Notes: generated by a model not told the origin, from the sequence alone. A stretch of 64,000 nucleotides of DNA from Hoplostethus atlanticus (GCA_034670405.1 JAXDDX010000014.1:6169501-6233500), one strand, 5' to 3'; positions 1 through 13,566 are shown, counted from the first letter of the stretch. A program made the numbers and translations.

Positions 1-722
1 TAAAGAGGTAAAAAAAAAGAAATGGTTCTACCTCTCTTTACTTCTATCTACCTCTCTGTTTCTTTTTCTATATACGTTTTTTCTGATGCACACATAACAA
101 TTCTGTGGCTCTCATGTTAACGTCCTGCCCCCATTAAAATGACTAGTATGCCAGGTGCACTACATCCCATCCCCCAGGTGTGGTCCCTGAATACATTTAG
201 CATGGTGAAAATGACCCAAACACACTGCAGATCACTATACTGCCTGCATCAGGGATCAGCAATCAGGGATTCAGACGGCGCCTCACATACATATTAGATT
301 GTAGCCCCAGGACTTGATAACTTCGGAGTGCTTGCTGAGCCGTGCGGTGGATGTGTTGCCGTAAGGTTAGACATCAGCAGTTAGCAGCCGCCCAGCACCT
401 AGCTGTGTCTGGCCTGTGTTACTCCACTGATAAGAACAATATAAATATACACCACCCAGGGCCATCTCTCCCTTCCTCGAGGTAATTACAATGTCAAGAG
501 TAATAGCTCATGTTTAGTGTGTCTTGACATTAACTTACTGGTCTATTTAGGAAGTATCATCCCAACACAGTTATTTTATTGCTTTATTTTTTTTGCTACA
601 TTCTCAAATGAACATCAGTTTCATGAACCTCACTGGTAAAAGTGTTTTTGTGCAATTCATGAAAATCCCTCCCATCGGTCACATATCCATTCTTTGGCTG
701 GTCAATTCTGTTGTGGCAGTTA

Positions 723-780
723 TAATTTCCTCTTTCTTGATCAAATAGTTGTAATTTCCTCTTTCTTGATTAAATAGTTT
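723..780. repeat. 29-bp tandem duplication (2 copies)
   Basis: Two adjacent copies of a 29-bp unit beginning TAATTTCCTCTTTCTTGAT differ at only a couple of positions, one of them C to T. This looks like a recent local slippage or duplication event. No function is suggested. Confidence 0.85.
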
Positions 781-3700
781 CTCAGAGGATTTGGCTATGG
801 TGCTTTATGAGAAGGATTTATGAGAATATTGGCAAAACAGAAACTCACAAGAAAATCAAAGTGTTGTGTTTTTGTTGCGCTGATGAAAATGGCATGGCAT
901 CGCTTCTCACAGCTAATCCACAAAACAAGCTCACAAGGCTCACTGAGCTCACAAAACCAGTTTGTCCTACTTTGCCATATGTAATGCTTCTATTAATCTG
1001 AAATATATGGTTTGAATAGCAGATATCACAACAGTGTTTGAATCAACAAAGATCCCATATGGAATATATCAGGTAAGTGACTGCACAAGTACCTGACAGT
1101 TTAATTGAATCGGTAAAAATCGCTGTTTGGTGTCAACTGAGAACAATTCGTGACTTATTGTTAACAAGCATGCTGTATCTTCTGTATGGACAAGGAGCAG
1201 TAACCCAATCCTCCCTCCCAATCCACCCAGGAGGAGCTGGGTCTCAAATCTACTGGGCTCCATTATACCCAGGGTTAGAGAGAAAGAGATGGGAGGAAAG
1301 TGCACATGGGTGTTCATGGTAATCACTCCCAAACACACAATACATGCTTCAGAGGTATTCCCATTGCTCCTCAAGAGCTTTCAGCCTGCTGTCCAGTGGC
1401 CTGTATGAATGAGCTCTGCAGCGAGTTACGATCTGTCATTTCTAAATACTATTCAGCATGTTGTTGTTAATCGAGGCCAGCCCATCTGTGGAAGGCAGAG
1501 TGCATAAGATCACATTGTAACAATGGCTGTCCCCTCTCTTTTTCTGTGCTCATGCTTAAGCAGTTTGAATAAAAAAAAGATTCCTAAAAGCCCAGGAGAA
1601 AACCTTAAGTCCATTAACATCCAAATAAATCACTAAAAGAGTTACTCCCATCTGTATGCAAGCTCTTGCCCGCTCCGCTCAGCCGCTCAGGACTCAGCCA
1701 CTAAATGGAAATACCATTTAACTTAACCAAGACAATTTTTGAACAACTTTCTACCAAAGCTAGAAACAAATGTATAAAACTTTGTGTATATTTAGGTGTA
1801 GAAATCTGTGTACGCACAAAACCCTGCATAAGTCTGTTCATGCATGTTTTTTTCTTGATAAATCTCAATGATAATCCTTCATGACCCATTTGCACAATTT
1901 ACTATAAATAGCTTCCAAAACATGCCCAATTAGCCTGGTTCGCATATAAAGGGCCATTGTTATTTTAGTTTTGGTGAAGAAGAAGTGCAATTTCACAGAC
2001 TGTGAAGTTGAAGTAATGGTAGGAGAAATTGAAAAAAGAAAATGCTGTTATTTGGAGGCCTTAGCTCTGGCGTTAGAAACAAAATAAAATATGTTGAATG
2101 GCAAAATGTGACTGCAGCAGTAAATGTTGTTGTTAGTTGTGAGCCCCGGACACGACGAGGTTGAGACGAGTGATTTCAAGCATAAGGCAAAGAAGCGCAA
2201 TACTGCACACAGCGCTATAGCAGACGACTCCATGGCCAAATGTGGTTGAGTTTAGGCACATAAGGTTCAGTTCGGCACTTCTCTTCTTCATATTGTTGCA
2301 TCTTCATTGTTGCGTTATATCAAAGATATTTCAAGCTCTTTCTGAGATTTGGCTGTGAGTGACCTCTGTCTCCAAGGATTTGGAATCAAGCCTCTGTCTC
2401 TGTTAGTTTTATAATTATGGTGAATCAATTGTTCCTTGGCCTGAAGCCTATTGGTCCATAATATTTCATGGAAATCCGTTCCCATGTTTGATATCCTGCT
2501 GACAGACAGACAAAGAAACAACATATACCTCAGATGCTTGAGCTTAGATGCTTGCAACATAATATTTCAGAAATCACTGCAGTTAAGCAATGCAGCATAA
2601 TTAGAAATTTGCCACATCCTCTTTGTTTTGATCCGATTTCAGCCTCCACTGTAGTGTGTGTTTCAGATGAAGGAATAGTGTGACCCACAAAAATACTGCA
2701 ACACGATCCATTCCCATTGTATGTGAAACCAAACTTTCCCATTAAGTGATAAGCAAAGGGACTACAGCAATTGTTCTGGAGCAAGATCTTTTGAGTTTCG
2801 CCTGGGGCAGAATCCATTCACTTTTATGGAGAGGAAGATAATTCTGTGAGTTTCAGAAACACCCAGATGTCTTCATGGGTTTTTCTGTAACCGATACACC
2901 AAGCACACCCATGAAATCCTCTGTTAGGCATGATAAGAGAACGTCTATGTGTTGTTGGAGGAGATAACTGAGCCAAGACTCTTAGCTGTCAAATACTTAC
3001 AGCCGTCATTTCTTCTCTCATGGGTGTGGGCTCGTAACTAGGATTACTTTAGTATTGTGCATTTTGCTGAAATCACAATTTTACATTCACAGAGCAGCCT
3101 TATCCCACACAGACCGTCTTTCCTCCTTGAACTTACATGAGTTCAAAATGATTTGTAGTTTAGGAGTGAATCTAGGATGCAGGATGAGGCTGGTATGAGC
3201 TGAAGTATAATAACAACCCATTTTGTATATACTTCACTGAAGATGATAAGATAATAACAGTAACATTTTAAATATATACATATATATATTTAATAAATGA
3301 TTACATATTTGACTGGCTATTAGTGTAATTTATGGACTGGGTAACCATTTTTCAATTAATGTGAAAGTCCAACCCAAAGTCAAATACCAACCCATATAGT
3401 AATGATAGACTTCATTCAGGACCTCATCTTCCCATATGCTGCCACTGTGCCAACTGGGATATCCCATTTGGCAGAGCATGAGCGGGCGGGCCCTTCCAGG
3501 GTTGCTACACTATCCCTACTGAAGGAGAGTGTGGCCTTGTTTAGCCCAGGTCTTTTGCGAAAACATGCTTTGACAATGGCCTTAATCACACCATCCTACT
3601 GCTCCAGTTGGCTTCAGATACATTACTAACCAATGTAGCATCTGGTGGGGATGAGGCGAAAACACATGAATTCATGCTCCCCACAGCAATGACAGTATTA

Positions 3701-4287
3701 CACCAACAAAATTAATTAAAATCAAAATATTCTTTTAGATCACAGAAAAGTGATAAGGAAAATCATAATATAAAATGTAGTCGTAAAAAAATAATCAAGA
3801 TATTATTTGTTTAATGTTCATGACATCCTGCAATGTCAGTTTTACTTATAACTCTTATGCCGTCGTACCAATTTACCCCCTGCTACTGCAGTATTGTACA
3901 TAGGTATTAGCCATCAGGTATATGTTTCCTCTTGGCTCACGCAGTAACAGTCTCACACTACAGCAGACACACATCTGTTACCGCAGACAAAACATTCAAT
4001 GGGCTTTTCAGTAACAGAGCCACATTCCTGACATTCCCAAACATTCTCATATCAACGGCTGAGGACAGAAATTTCCTAAATGGGATCAGAGGTGAGGGGC
4101 TCCAGTGCTGTATTTACTTTTCAGCATAGTAGCAGTCATCCAAACATTAATAACCTTAGGGGTCTCAATAACCACATGAGACACTATAGTCCATGCTGAG
4201 GAGTGAGAATCACTCTCTCAACATAACAAGAAATTCAATACAACATCAACAAGTTGCATTTCTTGTCACTTGTGTTGAAATTGGTCC

Positions 4288-4333
<46 letters not shown>

Positions 4334-4338
4334 CTCTC
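4288..4338. repeat. (CT)n microsatellite
   Basis: About 50 bp of nearly pure CT dinucleotide with one GC interruption near the right end. It is followed by a short impure CA/TC region. Confidence 0.95.
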
Positions 4339-5746
4339 ACTCTATCTTTCTCATTCACACTCACATACACACAATGAATAGAAAGAGGCAATGATCTGGC
4401 AAAATTCATAGGCTTAAAAATAGCAATTGCCAGAAGTACTTATTCTAAAACATCAAAACATCCACTCTTTCCAGGTTGGGCAGAGAGCAGACAGAGAGTA
4501 TACTCTGCATTGTAGAATGGGCTGAGAGGTTTGAATGATGTCAGTCCAGGAGGCTGTCATGTTCATGCATCTGCATCGAATTGCTAAATCGTTATTATGG
4601 ACAACATTGTCTGCAGCCTGCAATAGCTGTGTTTGCTATTTGGATTGTGAATTTGTGATGATTGCAGAAACTAACATATTGAATGACCGGACAATACAGC
4701 ATGGACTGCAAATCATGGGGAAATAATGGACCATGGCATGGGGAAACAAGGTTAACCAAGGCAGTTTAGGGTCCCATTTGATTTGAAACACGTGAACAAA
4801 GGCAAAGGCAGCACATGGATTTGAAACTTTGAGGTGTCCTCTCTTGTCATCACACCCCAAGAAACATTACCTCTAGTCTAGAAGCAAAGCTTGCTATGGA
4901 GCAATGATAAAGATGGGATAATGTCAATCTCAATGTGGTACTTTGAATCAGCCAAAGAAAATAATTTTTCTCACTGCGGTATGAGTCATGATGACTTGTT
5001 AAATTGTCTGTCTACTCTTCTAATGTGAGTGACTCATTCAGATTGTCGTTAGATATCTGCAGCACCAGTAAGGATACAGTTGTATGAGGTTAGTATTGTA
5101 AAATAGCTCCTCTGAAAGGAGCCTGGTGGAGGGTAATGAGCCTGACAGGTCTGGGCTATGTCTGCTCCTAACGGATGTGACAGCCCCTGAGTGGCTGGGA
5201 AAGGGGCTGTACAGTACCCCACAGGCAAGGGCCTGGGGTCACCACCCAGCCTTGCAGGATTAACACACCTGCCACTGGCACAATAAGGTCTAATGAGTGC
5301 ACACCACCGGTCCCAGTCTGTTACCAGCAGGCCAAGGGCTTTCTGAGAGGCTCACACCTCAGCGCTGTTATTGAACTTTAACTGAAGTCCTGGCTCTCAA
5401 GTCAATACCTTCATTAGTGACTTCATGGCAGAGTTTTTTTCTGCAACCTAACAAAAGGCTCCCAGGAACACTAAGTGACACATTCCAGGGATTAGGGAGC
5501 ATTGACAGACTGTGCCATTAAAAGAGGTGAAATCGTTCCTGACATGCAAGGAATTCTCTTTGACCATAGAAAATTCATACATTTTGATTTCGTTAATTTG
5601 AGGAGGCAGTATTTTTCTCAGTCTGTAGTTTACTGTTTTGACACATTTCACCACAAGGCACCACAAGGCAGGCATATTTGTGACTAAAACAAATCATGTG
5701 GCAGTCTTTGACTGGAGCAGCCTCTAAAGTTGAAAGTGGTGTAGAT

Positions 5747-6050
5747 TACATTACATTACATTACATTACTTTACAGTCATTTAGCGGACACTTTTATCCA
5801 AAGCGACTTACAATAAGTGCATTCAACATAGGTAGGCAAGAGAACTACTAGTCACCAGAAATCGTAAGTGCATTTCCTTCCTCAACAAGCATCTAAGAGC
5901 ATAACCAGTGCTAAGGGAAAAGTGCAATAAGTTAGCTACCTACTTTTTATTTAAACAAATGAGACAAATAAGTGAAGCATATAAGCATATAAGCAAGTGA
6001 GATAAAAGTGGGCAGAATGTCACAATGCATCTACTGTATATCTGTGTTAT
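5747..6050 (+). repeat. fish interspersed repeat with 'AAGCGACTTACAATAAGTGC' core
   Basis: A short TTACA repeat run leads into a CATTTAG...TTTTATCCAAAGCGACTTACA block and then a region with 'gtgcattcaac' and 'agtcacaagaa'-like words. This word order is familiar from very common interspersed elements in many teleost genomes. I recognise the motif but cannot assign the family name or class (SINE, LINE tail or non-autonomous DNA element). The right edge near 6,050 is approximate. Confidence 0.7.
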
Positions 6051-7271
6051 GTCTGCATTTGCTTTCCTGTCCTGTTGCTGGAACACAACAAACCGGTTTA
6101 AGTGTGGTGTGTGGAGTTGTCAGCTTTCTTTTCAACATCTTGACAAAACAGAGGTGGATGATAAATTCCTGCACTGATAGAAGCTGACTTGTGAAAGCTT
6201 ACTTTGAAGAGGATATTCTTTAGGTTGTCATTTCCTCTCTAATTAGACAGAGAGGTCATAGATCTCTCGATGGAGTTGATTAAGATGACATAATGATGTA
6301 GTGGCCATGTGGAGACCTCTGGTCCCCAGGGGCCCGGTTGTTCATGCCCCACCACAGGGCACCGGTGCCCCGTTCATGAAGAGCCAGAGTCAGGGAGTCC
6401 TGCCCCTTAAAGCGTGTTTCCTCTATCAGCCCCTACTTCCCAACTGTTGGCCTATGTGACCCCACAGCAGAATGAGTCAGAAGGCAGTGATGCTTCAGTG
6501 ACTTTAACCTCTGCTAATGTGACCCATGAACCCAAGGATCACCCCAGAACAAAGACCTGTGCCATTTTCTTTGTTAGGGCTTTCCATGTTTTTGTTTGTG
6601 TGCAGAGGGATGGGAGTTGTGCATGTACATGTACACACAAGGGAGTGGTATTACGTAAAAGAGAGAGATGATATGCTTGTGTGTTGGTAGGCGTGCGGTA
6701 TAGACGAGAGGCTATCATAAGGGCTGCAGGAGGCTGTGACTGCCAGAGGTAAAAATACTGAGAGTTATGACTGATGATGGTGACCCTTTGTCTCCTTAGT
6801 CAGGCCAGCTCAGAGAAATGCTTGAGAGTGGGACCCTCCAGATTCCTTCATTTTCTCTCAAGTTGCTCCAGTGTTCTGGGGACACTCCACATAATGCCCT
6901 GCCCCAAACCTCCGTATGCAACCTCATTCAGTGGTGTGGGAAACACTCTGCAACAACTGCACCACTAAAACCAAAAAGAAAGAATGTGCTCAATTTTTGT
7001 TCTGAGTAAATCTTGTACTAAACTTCACTCGCCACACATGGTATGAAGAATTGTCCTCCCGGGTCCGGTGGCTAATTGATGTTACTCGGTGTTACAAAGC
7101 GTCAAATGAAAAGAGAGCCGCATGAGACAGTTGAGCACAGTGGGAAGTATTGCCGTGTATATCAAGAGGCAGGAAGACCGCCATTCACAGGCCATGTAAT
7201 ACAGTACTTCCCCTTGTTCGATAATGATGCTGCCCTAAATTCACTATGTAACAAAGACACTTAAGATGGCT

Positions 7272-7273
<2 letters not shown>

Positions 7274-7362
<89 letters not shown>
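7274..7362. repeat. (TG)n microsatellite
   Basis: About 89 bp of TG dinucleotide with a single C interruption at about its middle. It is one of the longest microsatellites in the window and probably length-polymorphic. Confidence 0.97.
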
Positions 7363-7364
<2 letters not shown>

Positions 7365-10300
7365 GGGGATGCTGTAATGCTTCAGCTCAGCTCGGATAAT
7401 TCACCAAGAAGAAAGCGCTACAGTTTGAAACTACAACCTGCATGAAACCTCACTCACTTGTGTTCATAGTGAGCCCCAACTTGTTTTAGAGCAACACACG
7501 TTTTAGAGCTCACAGTTGCACAGAAACTGAGCTGAATAGTAAACTTTATGGTCCCAAGGTGCATTGTCTCTCCTATAAAAACTGTTCCGCCACATTCCCT
7601 CAAAAGACTTCTGACAAGGTATTTTGTCATCATTGTGTTTCAGTGTTTGCTCTCAAAAGGTGGAGTCGTACAAATCATGTTACAGACATCATAAATGTTT
7701 ACTCTATGAGTAAGTCCAAGTGAGATTATGAAGGTAAGGGTAGGTTCTCACAGACAAGTGCAGGAATGGGTGATTCACAGCCTTAAAGATGAAGATTTCA
7801 TTCAGTTTCATGTTTTGGAATAATAACTTAAAATAATGACAGAAAAAATATTGAAATGAAAATAGACAAGAGGAGAAGTAACTTTATTGGTGCTGGGCTG
7901 GGTGGGTATCAGAATGAATGACCTTGCATCATGAAAGGCTGCAGTCCTACTGTAATGCACAAACTGCCTGGGTTCACTCAGCGCCATGTGGTTTCTTCAC
8001 AAGGATAAGAAACACAATGCCCAGAATAAACAGGGCTGTTAGACCACTCTTGTCTAATTTGGGGTTTATTATTTAACTGAAATAGTCTCTGTCTTTGACT
8101 TTCATTACATCCAGCCTGTCCTTTTAGCCCTACAGTTAAATTATTAAGCATCATTTAAGCTCATTTAATGATGCAAGAGAATAGAGTGCATGCCACCATC
8201 TAGTTCAGGTGTTTGAATTTATAGTTGTTTAGTGCGGAGGAAGAAGAGGTGGGCGGGTCGTGGATAGGTTTGGTAGTTTTGATTGATTGACCTTGATCGA
8301 CCTAGCCTTGGTAATATCTTTGTCCAGTTGACAATCACAAAACTTCTGTTACTCTACTCGGTATCACAAATTCCATGATGGACTGTACAGTTAAAAACTA
8401 AAAATGGTAAATCTACATGAAATCCAATGTTTCTCCAATCGAGAGGCACTGAATTGTATATATTTACATAATATATACATATAATATAAGCATGTATGTT
8501 TTCACACATATATAGCTACCTGTGGTGCAAAAGCAGCAAAATAAATTATATTGTATGGACTTCAATACTACAAAATAAAAGGTTTGTGCTAAATCAGCTA
8601 ATCTGCAGCTAAATCTTTCAAATTGCTTTTTTTTTTACCGTTGTCTAGTTCTCTTTGTTCTCTCTATTTAGAGCGTTAAAACGTGACTTTGGTAGCAGGT
8701 TGTTACAACATGCTGCTGTTCATTCATTGTGAATGAGCTGGGGCGAGGAGTTGGGAGCAATGTGCCTGGCTTGGATGTAGTAATGTAATCTCCGCTGTGT
8801 CGAGCCACTGGGTGTCAGTAGGTCAGCCTAGCCAGCACAGCTGAATAAAGTTCAGATCTGCAGTTCTGGCAGTTTCTTAACACAACAGATTGTTGGGTCT
8901 ATGAGTGGATAACTCATATCTCTTCCCTTTTGGGACAATGATGTGCACAACATTAGGTGGAAGTAGGAAGCTTAACTGCTTAGCACTTGCCAGGCTAAGC
9001 AGGAAAGTAAGGCTGTAGGATTTTCGGGCAGATTTGCTCATGTTATTTTGTTTCCAAACAATAGTGTAATGTGTGCAGTATTCAAAGATGAAGCAGAGGC
9101 CCCTTTTCAACATGACTGGTGGGAGAACCTTTTATGTCTCAACCAGCAAATAAACCCAGTTTACATTTAATTTGACCTATTAATACTAGTCTGTCTCTGT
9201 GTGTTAAGTGTTAAACTCACTTCCTGTTTGACAGAGGCGTATATGTTGTATTTTAGAACATATTGATAAATGGTTAAGGACTTTAGCTGTTATGTTTGCC
9301 TACAATTTTACAGGCTATGCTAACTTACTTTGCGTTATCTTTGGCTGTTTCAGCTATGACTCAACCGAGTGTCATGTGTGTTTCCTTGTCATTGAGAGAT
9401 ACACACAGTGTCTCAGTGGCACCACTGAAAGCCTCTGGCTTTCATGCAAGTGTTTGCCCTCCCTCTCCCTCCACCTCCTACTTGCTGTGCCTTTGCTTCC
9501 TCTCAGAAAGAGCTTGTTTGCACTCAGACCATGTCTTTTGTTGTCCCTTTTAAAGAGAGCTGTCACTGAGTCATCAGCTCCAAAGCAAGACAAAAACTCA
9601 CAGAATACAAACAAATCATAACCTCTGAAAAGCAGCATATATAGGACACATTACTCAACATGAGCTGCCTGGAGCACTCTGAAAAAAACATTTCTCTGCT
9701 ATCCCGCACACTGAAGCTGTATTGTTGCATTCCCGTAATTTCCCTTAATCAAAATCCCAACGAGGTCCCATTCTTTCAGCCTTCTCTTTCCTCAAGGATG
9801 AGGAACTAGTATCACATTGGAATAGTGGTAATGGTGTTTATGGCATTAGTAGAAAGGTTTCATTTTATGTAATTTGTATTTCTTGTTTCATTTTGTTGCT
9901 GTAGTAAAATTGTCCAATAAAGCTCCATTTCCTTTTCATCTTTATTTCACTGTGTACTGTCAGTAGAACAATGTCATCTTCAGGTTGAGTGGTTAGTGAT
10001 TTCATCTGGGTTTTTTCTCTGTGTAGAACTTGCAGCTGATGCCTGTCCACATCTGTCTCAATGCTAATTTTTCATGTTGTTCCTATGTTGTATTTGAAAG
10101 TTTTTGAAATGCTAAATACAGTAGATTACCATTAGATTTGTTCACAGACTTCATTTTGGTGGACAATTAAAAGTATTTTTTAAATAATAAAATGATTGTT
10201 GCAGGACTTTCTCAATAATGCCTTGTTTCTTTACATGCATGAAGTTCATGACAAGTAGTGTGACTTAACATAAACATTCACATCAATTTATTATATATTT

Positions 10301-10808
10301 TTAACATCTGCATTAAGACATTTTCAGCAGCATCTTAAAAATGTGTCTTGTCTGAGGTGTGTCATCTTCTTGACAGAAAATGTCTTGTAACCAGAACTCA
10401 GCACAACAATAATGCATTACTTGAATTACATTGCTATTGACGGGAGCTGTGTTTTGGCTCCAGGCTCTAATTCCCTTCTTAGTTGTGCATCCCTTTCTAA
10501 CTTTGTTTTGCTTTGTTTTTCTCAAAATTTGGCTTGCATGGGAAATCAAGACACATCTGGATTTCTCACAGTACAGTGATTACTTCTATGATCTTGTAAG
10601 GATTTTACAGGAGCAACGTTTAAAGAAAGGTGTCAACTAAGATGAGAGAAAAACACTAAAGAATGGAGTTCTTATGAGTACTCGAGAACTTGAGAACAAT
10701 TACAAGTGTAATTGGAGTTTTCATACAGTCTGGCCTGCTTCTGGTCTCAGTGCTAATTACTCTCCAGTTATTAGTTTTTGGGGCTTCCATTACAGTAAAA
10801 CATACTGT

Positions 10809-10810
<2 letters not shown>

Positions 10811-10866
<56 letters not shown>
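10811..10866. repeat. (GT)n microsatellite
   Basis: About 56 bp of uninterrupted GT dinucleotide. Confidence 0.97.
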
Positions 10867-10867
<1 letters not shown>

Positions 10868-11388
10868 AGACTGTATATCTGTCTGTCTATAATTCTGTGT
10901 GCCTTTGACGAGTGTCGAGTGAATGAGACAAGCAAAGGCAGTTATACCGTAAATATACAGTAAAATGTTGGGTGTCCCGCCACTTCTTATCATTTTATGA
11001 GTGGTTGTATCTATTTACGACAGGTACGCAAATGTACAGCATCCCTGCCATTTGAGCTTCATGATTTTTTATGACTTTAGACCTTTTTATAAGTTAATGA
11101 CTCAGATACCTCTGCTGGAATTTGTTATGGGTCATACTGAAGGGGATTTTCCTGATAATCTTTGGAAAATAATCCCAAATCATCTTTGCTCTATATGGCT
11201 TTATGTTTTGAACAATGTTGGCCTTGTAGGGTATCTTTAAAGTCATCTGTGTGTTTCATATTGACTCATGGTATACCTTTCCTCAAAATCACTTTTCAGC
11301 TCTCATATCAGTTTTTTTTTACATAAATATACTCATAACAAAAAGTGATGTCAATGAATTAAAACATAAGCAAGCTTCATGAGAAATA

Positions 11389-11394
11389 TTTATT
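11389..11394 (-). promoter_or_regulatory. rassf10: candidate rassf10 polyadenylation signal
   Basis: AATAAA on the minus strand (TTTATT as given), about 510 bp past the rassf10 stop codon. It would give a 3' UTR of roughly 540 nt. No other canonical hexamer was noticed between the stop and this site. Inferred from motif and position only. Confidence 0.45.
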
Positions 11395-11573
11395 TATATG
11401 TCATACACCTTCATATAATACATATGTGGTCATAGAAATAAATGCAAGGTAAAGCTTGCCTCAATGAAAATCAAATCATCTTCATTTCTCACTTCTTCAA
11501 ACTTCTGCAGATATAAAAGTTGCATTAACAATAAGTGCATATTAACAAAATTGCGAGTTTTGACTATTTCTTG

Positions 11574-11587
11574 CACACACACACACA

Positions 11588-11628
<41 letters not shown>
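11574..11628. repeat. (AC)n microsatellite in the rassf10 3' region
   Basis: About 55 bp of CA dinucleotide with one T interruption. If the downstream polyadenylation site is used, this tract lies in the rassf10 3' UTR and is read there as (GU)n. Confidence 0.95.
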
Positions 11629-11905
11629 CCTACATGAATGTATATAAAAATGCTTATTGCCCTGAAAAATAACTATACTTCTACAATAAGTTTCAGAAGG
11701 ATACTATACAAATATCACAACATATAATATCCTATAGGAATATTATAGTGAATTTTCGTAGCCTGAAAATGCTGAGACCTTTTTGGAAAATGTAATAAGA
11801 TCTAGACTGTTGTTGTAAACTCTGGTAAATCTGAAGTAAACCAGATCCCTGAGAGTGTAGTTACAAATGTTAAATTTAAAAAATATATAGCATCATGGTC
11901 AGACC

Positions 11906-13213
11906 CTAAACTAGTGACTCACACACAGGGTGGATGTCTGAGTCCTGACTGTGCAGAGAGCTTAAACCGGTGTCTGAGTCGTCATCATTAACACTACCGG
12001 TCTTTGAGAGACCCCTGGCCTGCTCCATCCACTCGCTTTTCGTCTCCAAAGTGCACATCACCCTCGTCTTGGCTGTCACGAGGTTACATTGCTCCTCTCC
12101 CCATGTCCCTTCTTCTACGTTCAAAATGTTCACTTTCTCCAGCAAATCCCTTATCTCCTGTTCCTTTGCTTCCCAAATCTCCTGGCTCACGTTCAAATTG
12201 CTCCTAATATCTTCTAAATCCGTGTTCAGGCGAAGTCCAATGTACAAACTCGTATCTAGCTGCGTTTTGATCCTCTCTCCTTCCAAAAGCAACTCGTTTT
12301 CCGGCGATGCGTCTGCCTCGGATGATGCGTTTTTCCAGTGCAGCTCCTCTTGCCTCCGCTCCATCCACCTCTGGTTCAGCTCCTCCTGGATCTCCACAGT
12401 CATGTTGTCCACGAGGGCTTCATGCTCGGATATCTCCTCCTGTAGTCTGACCATCTCCTCACACCGCCGGGCATACTCTTCAAACTTGGCAAGAGTTTCC
12501 AAACAGAGCAGCTTTCCAGCCTCCTGGGTGGAGGCTGCGTCAGTGGTAGCATCCTCTAAATAGGTGTCTTGTACATAATTGACCCCGTGCCTTTGAATTC
12601 TGTCCAGGTGAACTTTTGCCTCACACCTTTCAATCTCCGTATCCAACTCTTTAATTCTCTGAATCTGTTGGCGGATTGTGTGGTCCTGGGAAATCACAAG
12701 GTGAACCAAAGTTTCCATTTTTTCCGCAGAGGGCGTGTCTTTGGACGCCGCCTGCGTTCTCTTTTTATTGATCTTTTCCAACTTTCTGAAAGCTTTCCTG
12801 ACAATCCGACGCTGTTTCTCTGATGAAAGCCCCACGGAGGCTCCTGTGCCCCCCTTCAAAACACAGGGGCTCAGTTTGCTGAGCACCACCCGTGCCTCTG
12901 CGCTCCGGGGTCCGTGGTTCACCAAAGATGCCTCATTTTTAACCAGCACAAACCTCACATTCTCTTGCTCCTCTCCCCATGCGCCCCAAAGACGTAAAAT
13001 CTTGGTTTTGTTTGGCAAAATCCTTTCACAACCTCTCCACTTCTCTACGACGCAGTAGGACTGGGACGGTCCCGAGAGGTGATGTTGTAGGTTTTGATCC
13101 TCCAGCAGCGCTCCCACAACATCAGCACAGGTAGTGCGCTTCGACAAACCGAAAACAAGCTTTTCCTCTCGGCAAACCCACACGGATATCTTACTTTCCT
13201 CCGACTCCATCAT
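11906..13213 (-). CDS. rassf10: Ras association domain-containing protein 10 (RASSF10), single coding exon
   Basis: An intact 435-residue frame in one exon. The N-terminus 'KISVWVCREEKLVFGLSKRT' begins a RASSF7-10 type Ras-association domain (about residues 8-115, ubiquitin-like fold). A basic linker follows, then a long Glu/Leu-rich coiled-coil region (about 135-400) with many heptads. The C-terminus 'DTGLSSLHSQDSDIHPVCES' matches the conserved RASSF10 tail. Human RASSF10 is longer (507 residues), and its extra length is mostly low-complexity sequence. The frame opens with two Met codons. The second has A at -3 and G at +4 and is the better start, so translation from 13,210 would give 434 residues. 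N-terminal RASSF proteins lack the SARAH domain and act as scaffolds in mitosis and growth control; RASSF10 is a reported tumour suppressor. It lies downstream of tead1 in the same direction, as in human. The a/b paralogue was not resolved. Confidence 0.95.
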   Translation of the reverse strand: MMESEESKISVWVCREEKLVFGLSKRTTCADVVGALLEDQNLQHHLSGPSQSYCVVEKWRGCERILPNKTKILRLWGAWGEEQENVRFVLVKNEASLVNHGPRSAEARVVLSKLSPCVLKGGTGASVGLSSEKQRRIVRKAFRKLEKINKKRTQAASKDTPSAEKMETLVHLVISQDHTIRQQIQRIKELDTEIERCEAKVHLDRIQRHGVNYVQDTYLEDATTDAASTQEAGKLLCLETLAKFEEYARRCEEMVRLQEEISEHEALVDNMTVEIQEELNQRWMERRQEELHWKNASSEADASPENELLLEGERIKTQLDTSLYIGLRLNTDLEDIRSNLNVSQEIWEAKEQEIRDLLEKVNILNVEEGTWGEEQCNLVTAKTRVMCTLETKSEWMEQARGLSKTGSVNDDDSDTGLSSLHSQDSDIHPVCESLV

Positions 13214-13560
13214 GAATTGAGACTAAACAGTGTTTTCCAAAGAGTTAAAATGAGAAAAAAAGTAATTCTTAAAACAGAGATGAATTCGCATGTCGAATTG
13301 AAAAGCAGCACTCCACATACTGATGGTCGTTTCATGCATGGGCATATATCCATGTGTCCACATCCTAAAACATCTCTGTCAAGTTGCTGACAGGGCTGCA
13401 GGTTGGGAGGTCCATGTGTCCCTTGGCAGCTTGCTGTGGCTGAGTCGTCCAAGTAAACACATTGGTTTTAACTGGCTGCCTACATGCTGTGCTTTCACAA
13501 GCCTGCCTTTGCTTTGATCACGTGACCATGCACTTAAAACAAGTGCCTGTAAAGAGGCCT
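13214..13560 (-). promoter_or_regulatory. rassf10: rassf10 5' UTR and proximal promoter region
   Basis: The 350 bp upstream of the rassf10 start has no other coding signal. A TATATA element on the minus strand near 13,559-13,566 could place a start site around 13,530 and give a 5' UTR of about 310 nt. A palindromic TCACGTGA E-box lies at 13,518-13,525. All of this is motif-based inference. Confidence 0.35.
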
Positions 13561-13566
13561 ATATAT

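Larger units (their letters stand above)
1..5744. other. gene-free intergenic DNA (left flank)
   Basis: No open frame here resembles a known protein family. The frames present are under 105 residues and of chance composition. The stretch holds a 29-bp tandem duplication near 723-780, a (CT)n tract near 4.3 kb and AT-rich runs near 3.27 kb. It lies downstream of rassf10. In human the neighbour on that side is ARNTL, but no bHLH-PAS exon was recognised here. Confidence 0.5.
6051..11360. other. gene-free intergenic DNA
   Basis: No recognisable coding exon or RNA gene was seen. The stretch contains two long (GT)n tracts and otherwise unique-looking, moderately AT-rich sequence. Open frames over the (GT)n tracts encode only Cys-Val or Thr-His repeats and are artefacts. 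Confidence 0.5.

Noticed and set aside
1-11360. Possible ARNTL (bmal1) exons, expected from human order
   Set aside because: No bHLH or PAS-like peptide was found in any frame; the gene must lie outside the window if linkage holds.
11970-12563. 197-codon frame on the plus strand
   Set aside because: It is the antisense shadow of rassf10. Its Ser/Cys-rich composition is what the complement of a Glu/Leu coiled coil gives.
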